64,000 nt of DNA from Phoenix dactylifera (taxonomy: Eukaryota; Streptophyta; Magnoliopsida; Arecales; Arecaceae): the NCBI RefSeq assembly GCF_009389715.1, contig NC_052399.1:20825045-20889044 (forward strand). Direction: 5' to 3'. The notes below the pieces were generated by a model that saw only the letters and a list, made by a program, of their open reading frames with translations, ran no database searches and was not told where the DNA came from. How positions within the stretch are numbered: position 1 is the first letter of the stretch; each line of letters opens with the position of its first letter. The translations under genes and the position numbers were made by a program. Shown in pieces: positions 8,866-20,588 of this stretch.

Positions 8866-11800
8866 ATGCCTATCTACATGTTACGAGGATCGACGTCGAT
8901 TTCCCCTTCAAGGTTTGCGATTGCCAGATTGTTTACATTGAGAAGGTCATCCAATCGTTGGAAGAGGTTGCGTCCGTCTCATCCGAGCCCTTTTCTTTCT
9001 TTTACTTTGATCTTTTAACGCTATCGCTTTGATTCACAAGAAATGGCCCGATGTGAATGTTTTCAATTCGATTTCTTATTTTCTTGGTTGTGATTCTTAT
9101 TTTAGCTTCTTTTTTTCTTTTCATCAATTCTTTTATCTTTTATCCATTTGAATCAGAGGTAAAAGCCCGATTGACCGATTTTTATTCAGGTTCTTCATCT
9201 TTCTCTAATTTATCTCGAGTTCAATCAGTCTCCCCAGAACATGTTTGTATCGCTACGGATCTCCGTCGACTCTCCTTCTAATTTCTTTTTTTCTTTTACC
9301 GGAATCTTTTTGACTTAGTCCTTCAATCCAGGAAAGATTGCCCAATTCTTATCCCAGATTCATGCTTTAATCTCCTTTATTCGATCCATAAGATTTGCAT
9401 CCGATTCAAACAACTTTGATCTTCTTGATCATTCTTGATCTTCTTTACTCATTATTATTGTTTGAATAGGATCGATATTACATGTAGTCTTTTCTTTTAG
9501 ATCCATCTTTCAAAATTTAGCTAATTCGCGGGAAATGTCTCTTTTGTAGTGTAAACTAGAGTTTTATCTGGAAGTACTGTTTCTTCTTTCTTTATCTGAT
9601 ACTCTTAATCTTTATTTTATTTATTACAGAAGAGAGTTTGTTGATTAAACAATTTTATTTGGTTTACTTTTAAATCAATCTTTAGTTTAATTGATTTTTT
9701 TCTATGTCGCGTTATTTAGTTTAATTCTAACTTTTTTTCTTAAATTGAAGGTCATGCCGTGTTATCTTCTTCATTTACTTTTCTCTTTTGATATAGAAAG
9801 AATATTTGTCATATAGTTTATCTGCAAGAAACGTTTCTCAGACTGTAGAAGCTAGAGTTACTATGTGGAATCATTAGGTAATTTTGTTTGGTGTTATGCT
9901 GTTTTGTTGTCCTTTACTAGGTTTATTTTCCAATTTTCTATCCAAAATGTACTATAACTATTTTAAAATTTCCATTATGTTTGGGTGCTTTATTGAAGCA
10001 CCCCACTGGAAAGGGGGCTACAAGCCTCTCACTTATTCTGAAAAAAATATAGGTGATGGGATGAGCAGTGAGTGCAGTAGCATATTGCCTGTTTTGATAC
10101 ATAATCATATTGTCTACTTTTTCTTCACAGTGGTATTCTTGGGTATATTATACCATATGCTTCCACATGAGATTTTTTTTAAAAAAAAATGTTTTATCCA
10201 ATAATTTAATAATCACAAAATGAGTGCTTTTGCATGATGCCGATGGTCTTCACACTTTGTGGCATTTGCTATTCACTGCATTTTGATGCAGAATAGTATG
10301 GTCAGGATTGCATAGAACAGTAAACATCTTGGATTATTTAAATCTCGTATATTTTTTTAATGGGTTTTGGATATTTCTTGGATTCTTAACTTGGTCTATG
10401 CTATCAGTTTTTTGATCCTTCAATTTTATCTCAAATTTTGCAAGGTGTTGACATACAAAATCAATTGAAGGTGCTAGCATTTCATGTCTTGAATTCAATG
10501 AAAATTTTGAAATGTGAATTCAGTGCAAGGAGAAATGCCAGCAGTGCATTGGTCTTATAATTTTCAAACAGGAATTGACTTGTCCTTCATCTTCTTCTTT
10601 TCTTTTTTTGAAAAAAAGAGAAATTAGCTTTTGTAGATGGAGTGCTTACCACAAATGTGCATCTATAGGGAAGCCTTTTGTGCTCACTTTTGCATCTTCT
10701 CTTCTTCTGGCACTAGAGAGGCTGTAATTTGTTTGATGATTCTTGCTAGTCACTTTACTTGTGCCACTGCTGGAAAATTTCAGGCCAAGGATACCAATAG
10801 ACATAATTGAGTCCAAATGTGCATCCATCATGAAATGCAGATTTTTCGAAGTAGAGTATAAGACCATGGTTGAATACTGCCTGTGCATAAAAGGTTCTGC
10901 TGCCCTTACCCTCATGTTCCTGGTACTAATAAATTCATATCATCACTGTTTACTGTCGTTATGCTGCAATTTATTGAATCATAATGTGTCATTGCTTATT
11001 CTAAATATAGTATATAGCATGACCAGATTGCAATAATCAGACAGAGTGTTGAGGCCCTGTTCCAATTCACATAAAAAACACATGATGGAAAGAGTGGTGT
11101 TCCCTCAATTGATGAATCTGCTTATATCCTTAAACATAATTCTGCAAAAAAGCAGGTGCTTACTGTGAAATTATGATGGACGACAGAACTGAGTGGTGGT
11201 TAGGATGTAGAGAAGGGTGTGAGGAAATAGTGGAGAGAGCATGGGAAGAGTCTTGGAGCATTACATGGGTTTAGTTATTCTAGATTGTTTGTTTTTTATT
11301 TTTTGAGGAAAAAAACTATTTTTCTTTGTCCTTTTAGAGAAGTACTGGTTTGCTTAGTGGGATTTAGGTAGTCATTTATTATTTTATTTGTTCTGCATAT
11401 GGTGCTAGATATGGTAGCATATACCTCATATTGTGTGACAATATGTGAAGATACTGAACATTGGTTCATTCTACCTCTACTACAAATAGTCTGTCTGATT
11501 TTAATTTTTGTTTCTGAGCATGTGATGGTCTGATTTTTTGGTTTTTCTCTTGTGACTCTAATGGAAGTCACAAGACCTGTCATCCTTAAGTGCACTTTCC
11601 TGCTTTTTCTAATTTAGTTCTCCGTAACTGTATACATTGACTTATGTAAATCTTGCAGTCTTTTCCAACCTAGCTCCTCCAATTTCAGGGTCAATTAGTC
11701 ATAAAGAGAAATTTTAGTCAGGTAAGGTTTTCTTGACCTATTTATTTAGTAAGATGAGACCAAATAGTGTGAAGTTGCTATATAACCAGGTTGCTTTTCT

Positions 11801-14215
11801 GAGTAAGAAACTGAAGTATTTCCTCTTGTCAGAGTTGATCAAATTTTTGAAATTGTTACTAGTTAGCTATACTTCTTTATGTGCATGTGTAATATTTTGT
11901 AGATTACATGAAGAAGCATCAAAAATCTGGAGAGAAGCTTTTCGACATCTAAGATTTGGTTAATATTGGTAGAATTGAGGTGCCAAAAGCTTAGCTTTAT
12001 TGTCATCATGTTGTGCAAAGTTTACTATGCATTTCTTTTAACAGCACATTTTATTGCTGCAATCAGTATAGGAATTTAAACTTGCACACATTTTGTGAAA
12101 TGATAATTAACTATGCAGATGCCATTATTACATATCCAGAGAGCTTTGCAAAGCAGTTTATATTATTGATACCAAGAACAGTGTTCACTTTTAAGTATCC
12201 AGTGGAGCAATGCTATACTCAAAATTGATGAAGCCCACAACCTGCTAAAAGAAAAGAAAAACTATTCCTATGGACTTAGATTTAGGCTTTATTAATCATA
12301 AAATATGGAGGATTTAATTTGAGCTTTTAGATTTTTGGCAGAAGTACTGAAGCATGTTAAATTTCAAAAATTAGGAAAATTGTTCCTTGTGCAGTCATAA
12401 CTTGACCTTACCCTTTTTTATCATCCTGTGCTCGTGTTTCTTCATGGACTATGTAATGTTTAGATTTTTTATTTTCTTGTTTTCTTGCACAACCCCTGTT
12501 ATCTTACTTATTCTCTTCACATGACATGTAGGAAGAGCATAGGCACAGATGCAGCTTCATTTGACTTGCAATCTGGTAATCTGACTACTTGCATAGCTGA
12601 AGCAAAACAACTTGACCTTTCCATTGCCGGGAGGCAGTAAAAAATCGACTGAAACATCTAGATTCAGATAGTTATGCTGTTTTAGAAGGAATTGTAAGGC
12701 ATACCATGACTTTCCATAATTTTTTATTTGTAATTTGTTGGGCTAATGATATCTTCTGTTTTCCAAGTCATGAGTCATTGATAGCTTATTTAAATACTCT
12801 CTGTACTCATTCCGGAAACTTGGGTTTCTGTTTGGGTCAAACAATGAAAGAAATCATGAGAATTGTTGGTCTATTTTGCAACTTGAGGAGATGCTTATTA
12901 AAAACCAAGTCTTTTCACAGGTAACATTTGCAGAAAGAGGCTTAGTAGGTTCTGATTTTTTGCGGGAATATATTAATGGTGTTATCCATTAATTCTACTT
13001 AATTATGAATTTTTGTTTGACTTGAATTCTGTCTATCGAGAACTGAAATTCTTGGATACAACTTTTGTCCTCCTCTGTTAGATTTATATCTCAGATATTC
13101 AGAATATATCATTTTATTGTTTAATCATTATTGCAAGCTACCATGCCTTATATAAAATAAAAAAAAAATGGTAGCTGAATATCATTTTTTCTGTCCACTT
13201 ATTTTGTGCTCCTTTAGATCTCATTCTGTTTCTGCTTCGGCTGAATTTTTATTCTTTTGAGATGGATTTATTTGCCTATATCAAACCTCTATTTATCCCC
13301 TCATCTGAAATCATTAGAAGCCACAGGAACTTCAGAGGGTTGCTCCCTGTTTACATGAAGTTTAGCAACTGACAAGGTATGTTTCTACTGGTCAGTCTTT
13401 TGAGCATAATGAAGTGTTCCTATCTTGACCTAAAATGGCTTTGCCAGGAATTCAACACCGTTTTGTTAAATGTCAGAAGAGAGATCAGAATCTTATCTTA
13501 TAACCTTCTCAAATTCTTGTGAGTCGCGCTTTTATCCAAATAAGGCTTGAAGAATTAAAATAAAGAACTGTTTTGTTCTCTGTTTAACTACTGTTTTTAA
13601 TGACAGTGGCCAAGCTTCAAAATTTGATGAAGATAGCTTCCATTAAATCAGTTATTCATAAATCTAATTTCTCGAAAGTCAATAAAATTTCCTTTTCATG
13701 TTGTTTTTAATAGAGAAAATGAGGTATATTTTGATAGATAAAAACTCTTAAATATTTGATTAGTCTATACTTGGTGAAACTGAGAATGATGTTGTTAAAG
13801 AGTTGGTTACAGTACATACGGATAAATGTGAAGACAATAAGAATGCAGACAGTTATGAATTATGCAACTTGGTAATCAATCACATTAGCTATTGTAATGG
13901 CAAAATATATGCTTCTAAACATGAAAGCATATGTTTCAGGTTAGATTGATTGGCCTATGCTCTGCAAATGCAGGATGTAAAAGTTTTTTCACATCCAAAC
14001 TTAATCTGAGTAAAATAAAGTAAATATTCAACATTAATTTAGGCCTCAAACTATTTTATATCATGTTTTGCAGTTACAGTGTGCTATAATTGATGTTCAC
14101 ATGCCTCCAGTACTTACTATTGAAGCTTCGGAAACAGATTGCTGAAATTGCTGCACTAATCCAAAGAAAAGGGTTTTACCCTCCCTGGGCAGTATATTTA
14201 TCAATTTTTGTCTAA
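8866..14215 (+). pseudogene. Decayed copy of the RTEL1 DNA helicase gene
   Basis: RTEL1 is an iron-sulfur-type superfamily 2 DNA helicase that resolves recombination and telomere structures in the nucleus. Pseudo-exons appear in the order of the family. 8866-8966 gives MPIYMLRG then, after one lost base near 8888, IDVDFPFKVCDCQIVYIEKV. About 9990-10025 is a damaged Walker A region (EAP, then TGKG after an indel). 11902-11975 reads DYMKKHQKSGEKLFDI, stop, DLVNIGR. 12205-12243 reads QWSNAILKIDEAHNL, which holds the DEAH box (12227-12238). About 12532-12696 reads TDAASFDLQSGNLTTCIAEA before further breaks. 14113-14215 reads LLLKLRKQIAEI. Introns are kept, so it is a non-processed duplicate. Several exons and the whole C-terminal half are not visible. 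Sequencing errors could explain some breaks, but not all. Confidence 0.75.
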
Positions 14216-15365
14216 TCTGAACATCACATATAAGACAGCCAAAATGATTTTCATACCGTTGATAATGTTTCATGATTCTTTAGGAGGGTATTTCATCTGC
14301 TTTTGAGGCCCTCTGGTTTCACTGAGATTGTTTATTTCATTATTGTACATTCTTGTATTATTGGACATGCTTATTATGATTGTCTTATTCTAAATCGTGG
14401 AGTATAATAATGAAGAAAAGTCTTCCTCTCTGTTTTCTAAACATCAGAAACTATAACTAAGTCTGGAAAACCATGCACATCCAAGGGCACAGTTTGCTAT
14501 TAGAAAACTTCAAGGATTTTTTTTTTTCAATATTATCTTTAGAGATGGTGGTCAAGGTTATGTCAGATATTATCATGCAAGTTACATTTTCTGTATATAT
14601 GCACATTTTTAGGCCACTTTCATATCTCCTGCTGCTGATGATTTCTAATGTATCTCTACTTTATGGTAGATGCTGTTTTCATTTAATTTATTCTATCTCA
14701 GCAGCAAATTATAGTAATTTGAAATTATTTTTGTTTTAAGTTCATCTGCAGGAAATCATCCCAATTTGACAGAAAGTTTCACTAGTATTTGCGAAGGTAC
14801 CAAATGCCTTTTCTGGAGTTTGTAATGCCAAAGCTTTTTTAATTGTATGTCTTACTTTTCTTTCTGAAAAGATGAGTTTTTGGTATATTATGTTTAGATA
14901 TTAATCAACCCTTAAGGATTAACAGTGTATTTTGTTTCATTGAAATACTGCCTAGTTTTGGAAGATAAAATCAAAGAAACTGCTTTATTCACAGTTTTTT
15001 AACATGTTTCTCACTGTTACATCAGCTTTTGTATTGTTGAATTTAGAATATGGTCTATTATTCTTTTATCTTGATAGTAGAAACAATGGCTGTTATTTTT
15101 CCCACTGTATACATGAACAAAATAATGACTTTCATAAGGATTATTATCAGCCATTATAATGGAAAATATTGGTAAAATAAGAGCATAATTTGATAATTTC
15201 ATAACTGCAAAAAAAATAGTATATGTGAACTGATATGGAGATTTAAATAATTTTTTTTCTAGATGAACAATGAAAATTTCAAATAACAGCTGTTGTTCCC
15301 ATTTTATAACTGATAACAGGGTGACAGCCAAGTACCGGCCATTATTTGAAAATCTGCTATATATG
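14216..15365. other. Probable continuation of the RTEL1 locus, no exon recognised
   Basis: AT-rich, intron-like sequence between the last recognised RTEL1 pseudo-exon and the Gypsy insertion. I could not match the next RTEL1 segments here with confidence. Confidence 0.4.
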
Positions 15366-16106
15366 TGTTGCTGGAAACTGGACCCGGGGGCGACCACAGG
15401 CTGAGAAGGAGGAGCTCCGGCAGGTGGTGCGTCGGCGGGCTGCGTCCTCCAAGGGACTTGCAAGAAGCCGGTGGCCGGGATTTCCAGCGCCGGCCCTCCG
15501 ATGCTTAAGTCAGAGGGAGCTTTTGTGGAGAAGGAGAGAGTTTGTATGTTGAAGTCAAAAGTCAGAAGTCCCCCTTGAGAAGAAGAGGTTCCCCTTTTTA
15601 TAGGAAGGATGCCAGAGTTACCTGTGATGTGACTGGACGAATTAATGGGTTACCGTCATGATTGGGCGTGATCGTGTGAATTAATAAGTTGCCGTGGATG
15701 ACTGAACGAGATTGAGTGAGTCAACGAGTTGCCGTGGATGGCCTGAGATTTTGGGCTGGCTGGAGGTCCGTGGAGATCGTGCGCATTTAATTGTTGACAG
15801 TCACTCAGGCGGAGATCGCGAGATTGGATCCCGGATGAGGAGGAGAGAGGCTTGATTTTCGGTGGAGTGGAGAGGTTTGCTTCATCCTTTGATTGGATCT
15901 TCTTCGAATTTAACGTCGATCGGGCTCAGCTTAGCCGAGATCAAGGCCGCAAGGCTGCGAGCTCTGATGTTGGGCGCGCTGAGGTCGGGCGCCTTTGAGG
16001 TCGGGCGCCTTGAGGTCGGACGCCTTGAGGGTTGCTGTCGTTGCGCTCGTCATCACGTGCCGGCGATGTATCCACGTGTTTTGGGCAATCCATTTTTCCT
16101 CCAACA
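15366..16106 (-). repeat. 3' LTR of the Gypsy element (element on minus strand)
   Basis: 741 bases, TGTTG...CAACA. By eye, about 18 differences in the first 240 bases separate it from the other LTR, roughly 7 percent, which suggests insertion some millions of years ago. Read on the minus strand it has a TATA box, CCTATAAAAAGGGG, near 15594-15607. A purine-rich tract, GTCGGAGGGTAGTG on the minus strand (16107-16120), abuts it as the polypurine tract. Confidence 0.92.
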
Positions 16107-16418
16107 CTACCCTCCGACTTTCGAGTTCGAGCCGTTTGCGAGTTCAGGCGAAGGAAGTAATCGTCTTTATTACACTGATGGGCCGTTCTGCGTGCTTCGG
16201 GGCATTTTTAATGAGAGGCGACGCCCTTTTGCTTTTCGAGGCAGTTTCGAGCCGCAGGCTCATGATGAGGCTTCGGGATCCGACAAGACGCCGCTCCGAT
16301 TCTGCTTTTAAAGCATCGATCCAGGTTGATACACCGCTTTGGTTTTCGAGGCCGACACATGGTGCAATCTTGACGGAAGGCGGGATCTGGCTCTGTCGAT
16401 CTGGGCCGTCGGGAGGGT

Positions 16419-16428
16419 CTATATAAAC
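16419..16428 (+). promoter_or_regulatory. TATA box of the antisense ORF
   Basis: CTATATAAAC at 16419-16428, then AACCCTAG, lies about 270 bases upstream of the plus-strand ATG at 16695. It is outside the LTR and points away from it, so the antisense ORF seems to have its own promoter inside the element. Confidence 0.55.
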
Positions 16429-16694
16429 CCTAGCCTGGTCCTAAAAGTTCTCATTTGGCTGCCGCAGTTGTTGCCTCCTTCCATTTTCTTCCTCCTTTTT
16501 CTTCCAGTCGTTGCTCAGTCTTTTCCGGCGGTGCCCCAAGGCGTTTTTTGGTGATCATCTTGATCCCTCACCTTTGGTCGGCGACATTTCTGGTGAAACC
16601 CACAGTAGGTCTCTTTCCTTCGTTTGCTCGGAGGGTTTTTGCCTTTCTATTTTCTTCCTCCTTTTTTGTCTTCCTCTATTCAGTGAGCACAGCA

Positions 16695-19047
16695 ATGTCA
16701 GGCGGTGCCTCGTTCTCCGGTAGGGACCCTGTCTTGCAGGAGGGAGGTCGTGTTGGAGACAGGTCATGGCCCAGACGGAGTCGGGTTCAGCTTGACCGAG
16801 GAGGAGTTGGAGCAGATCCGCGCTCAGTTTTTTTCTCAGCGCGGGTTTCGCCTTGATCCCACGGGGTCGGAAGACCGGGTGACGAGACCTCCTCCAGGTC
16901 GGATCGGGGTGTACATAGACACTCTGGGCCGGCCTGCGATCCTCCCTGCGCGGGTTCGTGAACGAGCTCCTGGCGGCGTATCAGCTCATCCCAGCGCAGC
17001 TCGCTCCGAACTCGTGGAGGACCATCATTGGCTTTCTATCCCTTTGCCTCGCGCATGGGATACCGGCCTCGGTGAACGTCTTTCGTTGGTGCTTCATGTT
17101 GAAGTCCAACCCGGTTGACAGAGAATGGCTCTATCTTGCTCTTCGGGGCGGTAGGCCGTTCTTCCGAGGTGCTCCTTCCTCCATTCGTGGGTGGAAGGAG
17201 AAATTTTTCTTCCTCTTCTTCGAGCGCACGTGGGAATTTGACCCGAGATGGGGGTAGCCCCGGCTCAAGGCCATCAACAAGCCCCCCAAGCTTTCGGCGG
17301 ACGAGCATTGGATTCTTGATGCTCTTTGCAGCCTCGAGGGGAATATTCTTCTGAACGACCTCCTGAGCGAGGAGGCTTTGGTGAACGTCGGCCTGAGCTC
17401 GGCGCGTCCCCAGGGTAAGGGCGGTTGTACTGCTCCTCCGTTTCATCGCCATTTGTCTTACTTGTCTTCTTCTTCTCTTGCTTCTCTCTTTATCATCATC
17501 ATTTTTTGGTGTCGATCTGACACTTGAGCTTTTTCTTCTTTTCAGACATTGCACAGATGGTGGCCAGCAATGCGGCCCTCCTCGCCTGATACAAGAAGAC
17601 GATAGCCGAGGCCGGCGGGGCTCAACCCATGCCCCGGAAGAAGGCGAGGCCAGCCTCGCTCCTGCTCCCGCCGAGGTGAGGGACCCGGAGGTCGGGACTT
17701 CCGAGTTCATCCGGAAGGAAGCTCCCCTGCCGAACGCGTGAGCTCTTCCAAGGGAGCGAGGGATCTTGCGGCCCCGGCTTGCCCGACCCCCATTTCTCGG
17801 CGGCCAAGTCGCCAAGTCATTCGTTTGCAGCGCTTGGGTCCCGAGTTGGGCAGCGGTCTTGGGGTCCCGAGCTCTTCTCTGTCGAGCTTAACAAGGCCCG
17901 ATCTCCCGAGCTCTTCGAGGGCTGGGAGCCGCTTTGAGAGGAGACCCTACTGCCTGGAGTGGTCGGTCTGCGAGGGCGATTCGGCCCTTCATGACAGCAA
18001 CGTCGCACGCGAAATATTCCATTGCGCGCTGCTCCCAACTGATCGAGCCGAGTTCGAGGCCGCCGATCTTGGCGGTCTTGTCGATCAGACCTACTGCTCC
18101 GCCATCCGAGTAAGTTATCTTCTTGCTTTAATTTTTGCATCCTTTTGAATTCATGACCTTCACTCATCTTCACTTTCTTTCTCTACAGCATCTGCATGAA
18201 GTCGACATGTTGGTTCTCGTGGCGTCTGAGTGTCAGAATAAGGCTCGGAGGAGCCAAAGAGGGCAGGAAGAGGCTGAGAAAAAGCTCGGCGAAGCCAAGG
18301 CCGCACGGAAGGAGGCCACCGCGAAAATGGAGGCTGCCGAGGCCGAGCTGCGATTCGCGGTCGAGCGCCTCGAGGAAGAGAAGGCCTCGCATGCTTTGGC
18401 CAGTTCGAAGCTTTTGCGCCTTCGAGGCGCGCTTGGCCGACGCCCACTCCGAGACCGCCGGCCTCAAGTATGAGGTAGGGGTCCTTCGACTGAAGATTGA
18501 GCAACTCAAAGCTCGAGAGAAAAGGGCGTTGGAGCAAGCCCAAAACGTGGCGCAACTCTTCCGGGAGTCGGAAGAGTTCCGCGAGCTGATGGAGGAGGAA
18601 GCGGTGGACGGGCTCATCCGCGACTTCGAGGACTTCCGGAGGCAAATGTAGCGGATCTGCCCCCAGTTCGACCTCAGAGGTCTTCGGCCCAATATGGGGA
18701 TCGCTGAGAATGAAAGCGAGCCCGGGAGTCCGGAGGACGATGGCGCGATTAGCGGCACGCCTGCAAGCCCTGAGGCCGAACGGGAGACCGTCGAGGCCGA
18801 GACTGAGGCGGCCTAGCAGACTACTCGTGAGTCTCTCCCCGGAGAGGTTGCGGAAGGCACTCCTGAAGGAGCGTCTGAAGCTGCTCCCGAGGTCACTGGC
18901 GAAGCCCCATCCGAGGTTGCTGCGGATGCTCGCAGAGACGGACCAGCCAAGGACCCTGGGGCAGCTCCCGCTGAGAATCCCAACGTGATCGTCGTGGACG
19001 ACCTTAAGGCCGACGCCGAGGCCACTGCTGCCCCAGAGATGCCTTAG
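16695..19047 (+). pseudogene. Antisense spliced ORF of the Gypsy element (putative gypsy-type transposon domain), broken
   Basis: The ORF runs convergent to gag-pol. ATG at 16695 opens MSGGASFSGRDP. A shift then leads to GFSLTEEELEQIRAQFF and, after another shift near 16930, to NELLAAYQLIPAQLAPNSW and IRGWKEKFFFLFF. This pattern is the plant 'putative gypsy type transposon' domain (Pfam Transposase_28 as I recall it). Two introns fit well: 17415-17545 (G|GTAAGG...TTTTCAG) and 18110-18188 (A|GTAAGTT...CTCTACAG). Downstream is a long Ala/Glu/Lys-rich coiled coil (about 18200-18640), then an acidic tail ending VVDDLKADAEATAAPEMP and a stop at 19045. In-frame stops occur near 17257, 17588, 18650 and 18815. 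Function of this ORF in intact relatives is unknown. Confidence 0.75.
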
Positions 19048-19246
19048 GACTTAGCTTTTTTCTTTTCTTCTTTTTGTAAATGAGGTCGGCCACTGCAGCC
19101 ACTGTACGGCCAGGTGGGTCGGCCTCGAAATCAAGCTTTGTACTTAGCCTTTGGGCTTTTAATCAATGAAATACCTTCTTTTTCAAATTTTATTGTGTGT
19201 TTGGACCTGTTTTTATTTGTGCAATCTGCGAGCCCTTATTCCAACC
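19048..19246 (+). other. 3' flank of the antisense ORF
   Basis: Contains AATCAATGAAATACC near 19161, which could act as a plant polyadenylation signal for the antisense transcript. Otherwise unremarkable. Confidence 0.3.
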
Positions 19247-19545
19247 GCTAGGTCTTTAGGCTCAGCTTCTAGAAAAATCCGCCAAGTCTTTAGGCTCAAC
19301 TTCCGGAAAAATTTGCTAAGTCTTTAAGCTCAGCTTCCGGTAAAAGCTGCCAAATCTTTAGGCTCAGCTCCTGAAAAAATTCCCTAAGTCTTTAAGCTCA
19401 GCTTCCGGTAAAATCTGCCAAGTCTTTAGGCTCAGCATCTGAAAAAATTCGCCAAGTCTTTAGGCTCAGCATTCGGAAAAATCTTGCTAAGGCTTTGGGC
19501 TTAGACTTCGGAAGAATCCCGCTAAGTCTTTGAGCTCGGGCTCAA
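19247..19545. repeat. 34-bp tandem array, about nine copies
   Basis: Units begin GCYAAGTCTTTARGCTCAG and end in an A-rich GAAAAAT-like segment. Copies follow each other from 19247 to about 19540, with moderate divergence between copies. The array lies between pol and the 3' LTR of the Gypsy element. Confidence 0.9.
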
Positions 19546-19754
19546 TGGCAGTGTAAACCGAGGCTGAGTTGCCGTCGGAGCTTGCATGCTTCTTGATCTC
19601 GAACTTGGTCGAGGCGCCATTAGGTGGGACTTGAGGTTGAGTTCACGGCCAATGCAACTGGGTGTCCCTGAGCTTGGCCGGGACATTATCAGGTAGAGCC
19701 TGAAGTCGTCACAGTAGGCCATCTCGAACTAGGTTGAGGTGTCCGAACTGGGTC

Positions 19755-20345
19755 GTGCATCCGAACTTGGTCGGAGGATCGTGCGCGAGGTCGAGGGAGC
19801 TAGGGCTCGCGGTCGGCTCCGCGATACTTTCCGAGGTCGAGGGAGACTCGGCTCGCGGTCGACTCAGTGGTGCTCGGCGGTGCTTTCCGAAGTCGAGGGA
19901 GACTTGGCTCGCGGTCGACTCAGCGGGGCATCCCGAGGTCGAGGGAGACTTGGCTCGCCGTCGATTCGGCGGGGCATCCCGAGGTCGAGGGAGACTTGGC
20001 TCGCGGTCGATTCGGCGAGGCATCCCGACCTTGGTCGGAGAATTATGCGCGAGGTTGAGGGAGCTTGGGCTCGCGGTCGACTCTGCGATACTTTCCGAGG
20101 TCGAGGGAGACTTAGCTCGTGGTCGACTCAACGGGGCATCCCGATCTTGGTCGGGGGATCATGCACGAGGTCGAGGAAGATTGGGCTCGCGGTCGACTCT
20201 ACGATGCTTTCCGAGGTCGAGGGAGACTTGGCTCACGGTCGACTCAGCGGGGCATCCCGACCTTTGTCGGAGGATCATCCCGAGGTCGAGGGAGACTTGG
20301 CTCGCGGTCGACTCAGTGGGGCATCCCGAGTTTGGTCGAGGTCTT
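19755..20345. repeat. 46-bp tandem array with higher-order structure
   Basis: The core unit starts CCGAGGTCGAGGGAGACTTG, continues GCTCGCGGTCGACTC and ends GGGGCATC. It recurs at least eight times. Some units are separated by a longer variant that contains TTGGTCGGAGRATYATGC, giving a higher-order repeat of about 120 bases. All frames stay partly open, producing long repetitive ORFs on both strands that are artefacts of the array. Confidence 0.9.
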
Positions 20346-20588
20346 ATCGGAGATGGAGACCGAACTTGGAATTGTCGCGATGGGGCATCCCGAACTTCGT
20401 TGGGGCATCCGAACTTGGCCGGGCATCCTGAAGTCCACAAGTAGATTATCATCAGTAGAAGCATCGAATAATTAAAAGAGGGCCTTAAGTAGATTAACAT
20501 AAGGGGGAGTATCAGTTGTGTTCTCAAACATCGAAGACCCCTGGGAGCTTTACTGATGATACATCCGGAGATTTTCGGAGTTCCAGCT

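Noticed and set aside
19734..20444. Repetitive ORFs of over 200 codons on the plus strand
   Set aside because: They are by-products of the 46-base tandem array; the composition simply follows the repeat unit in each frame.
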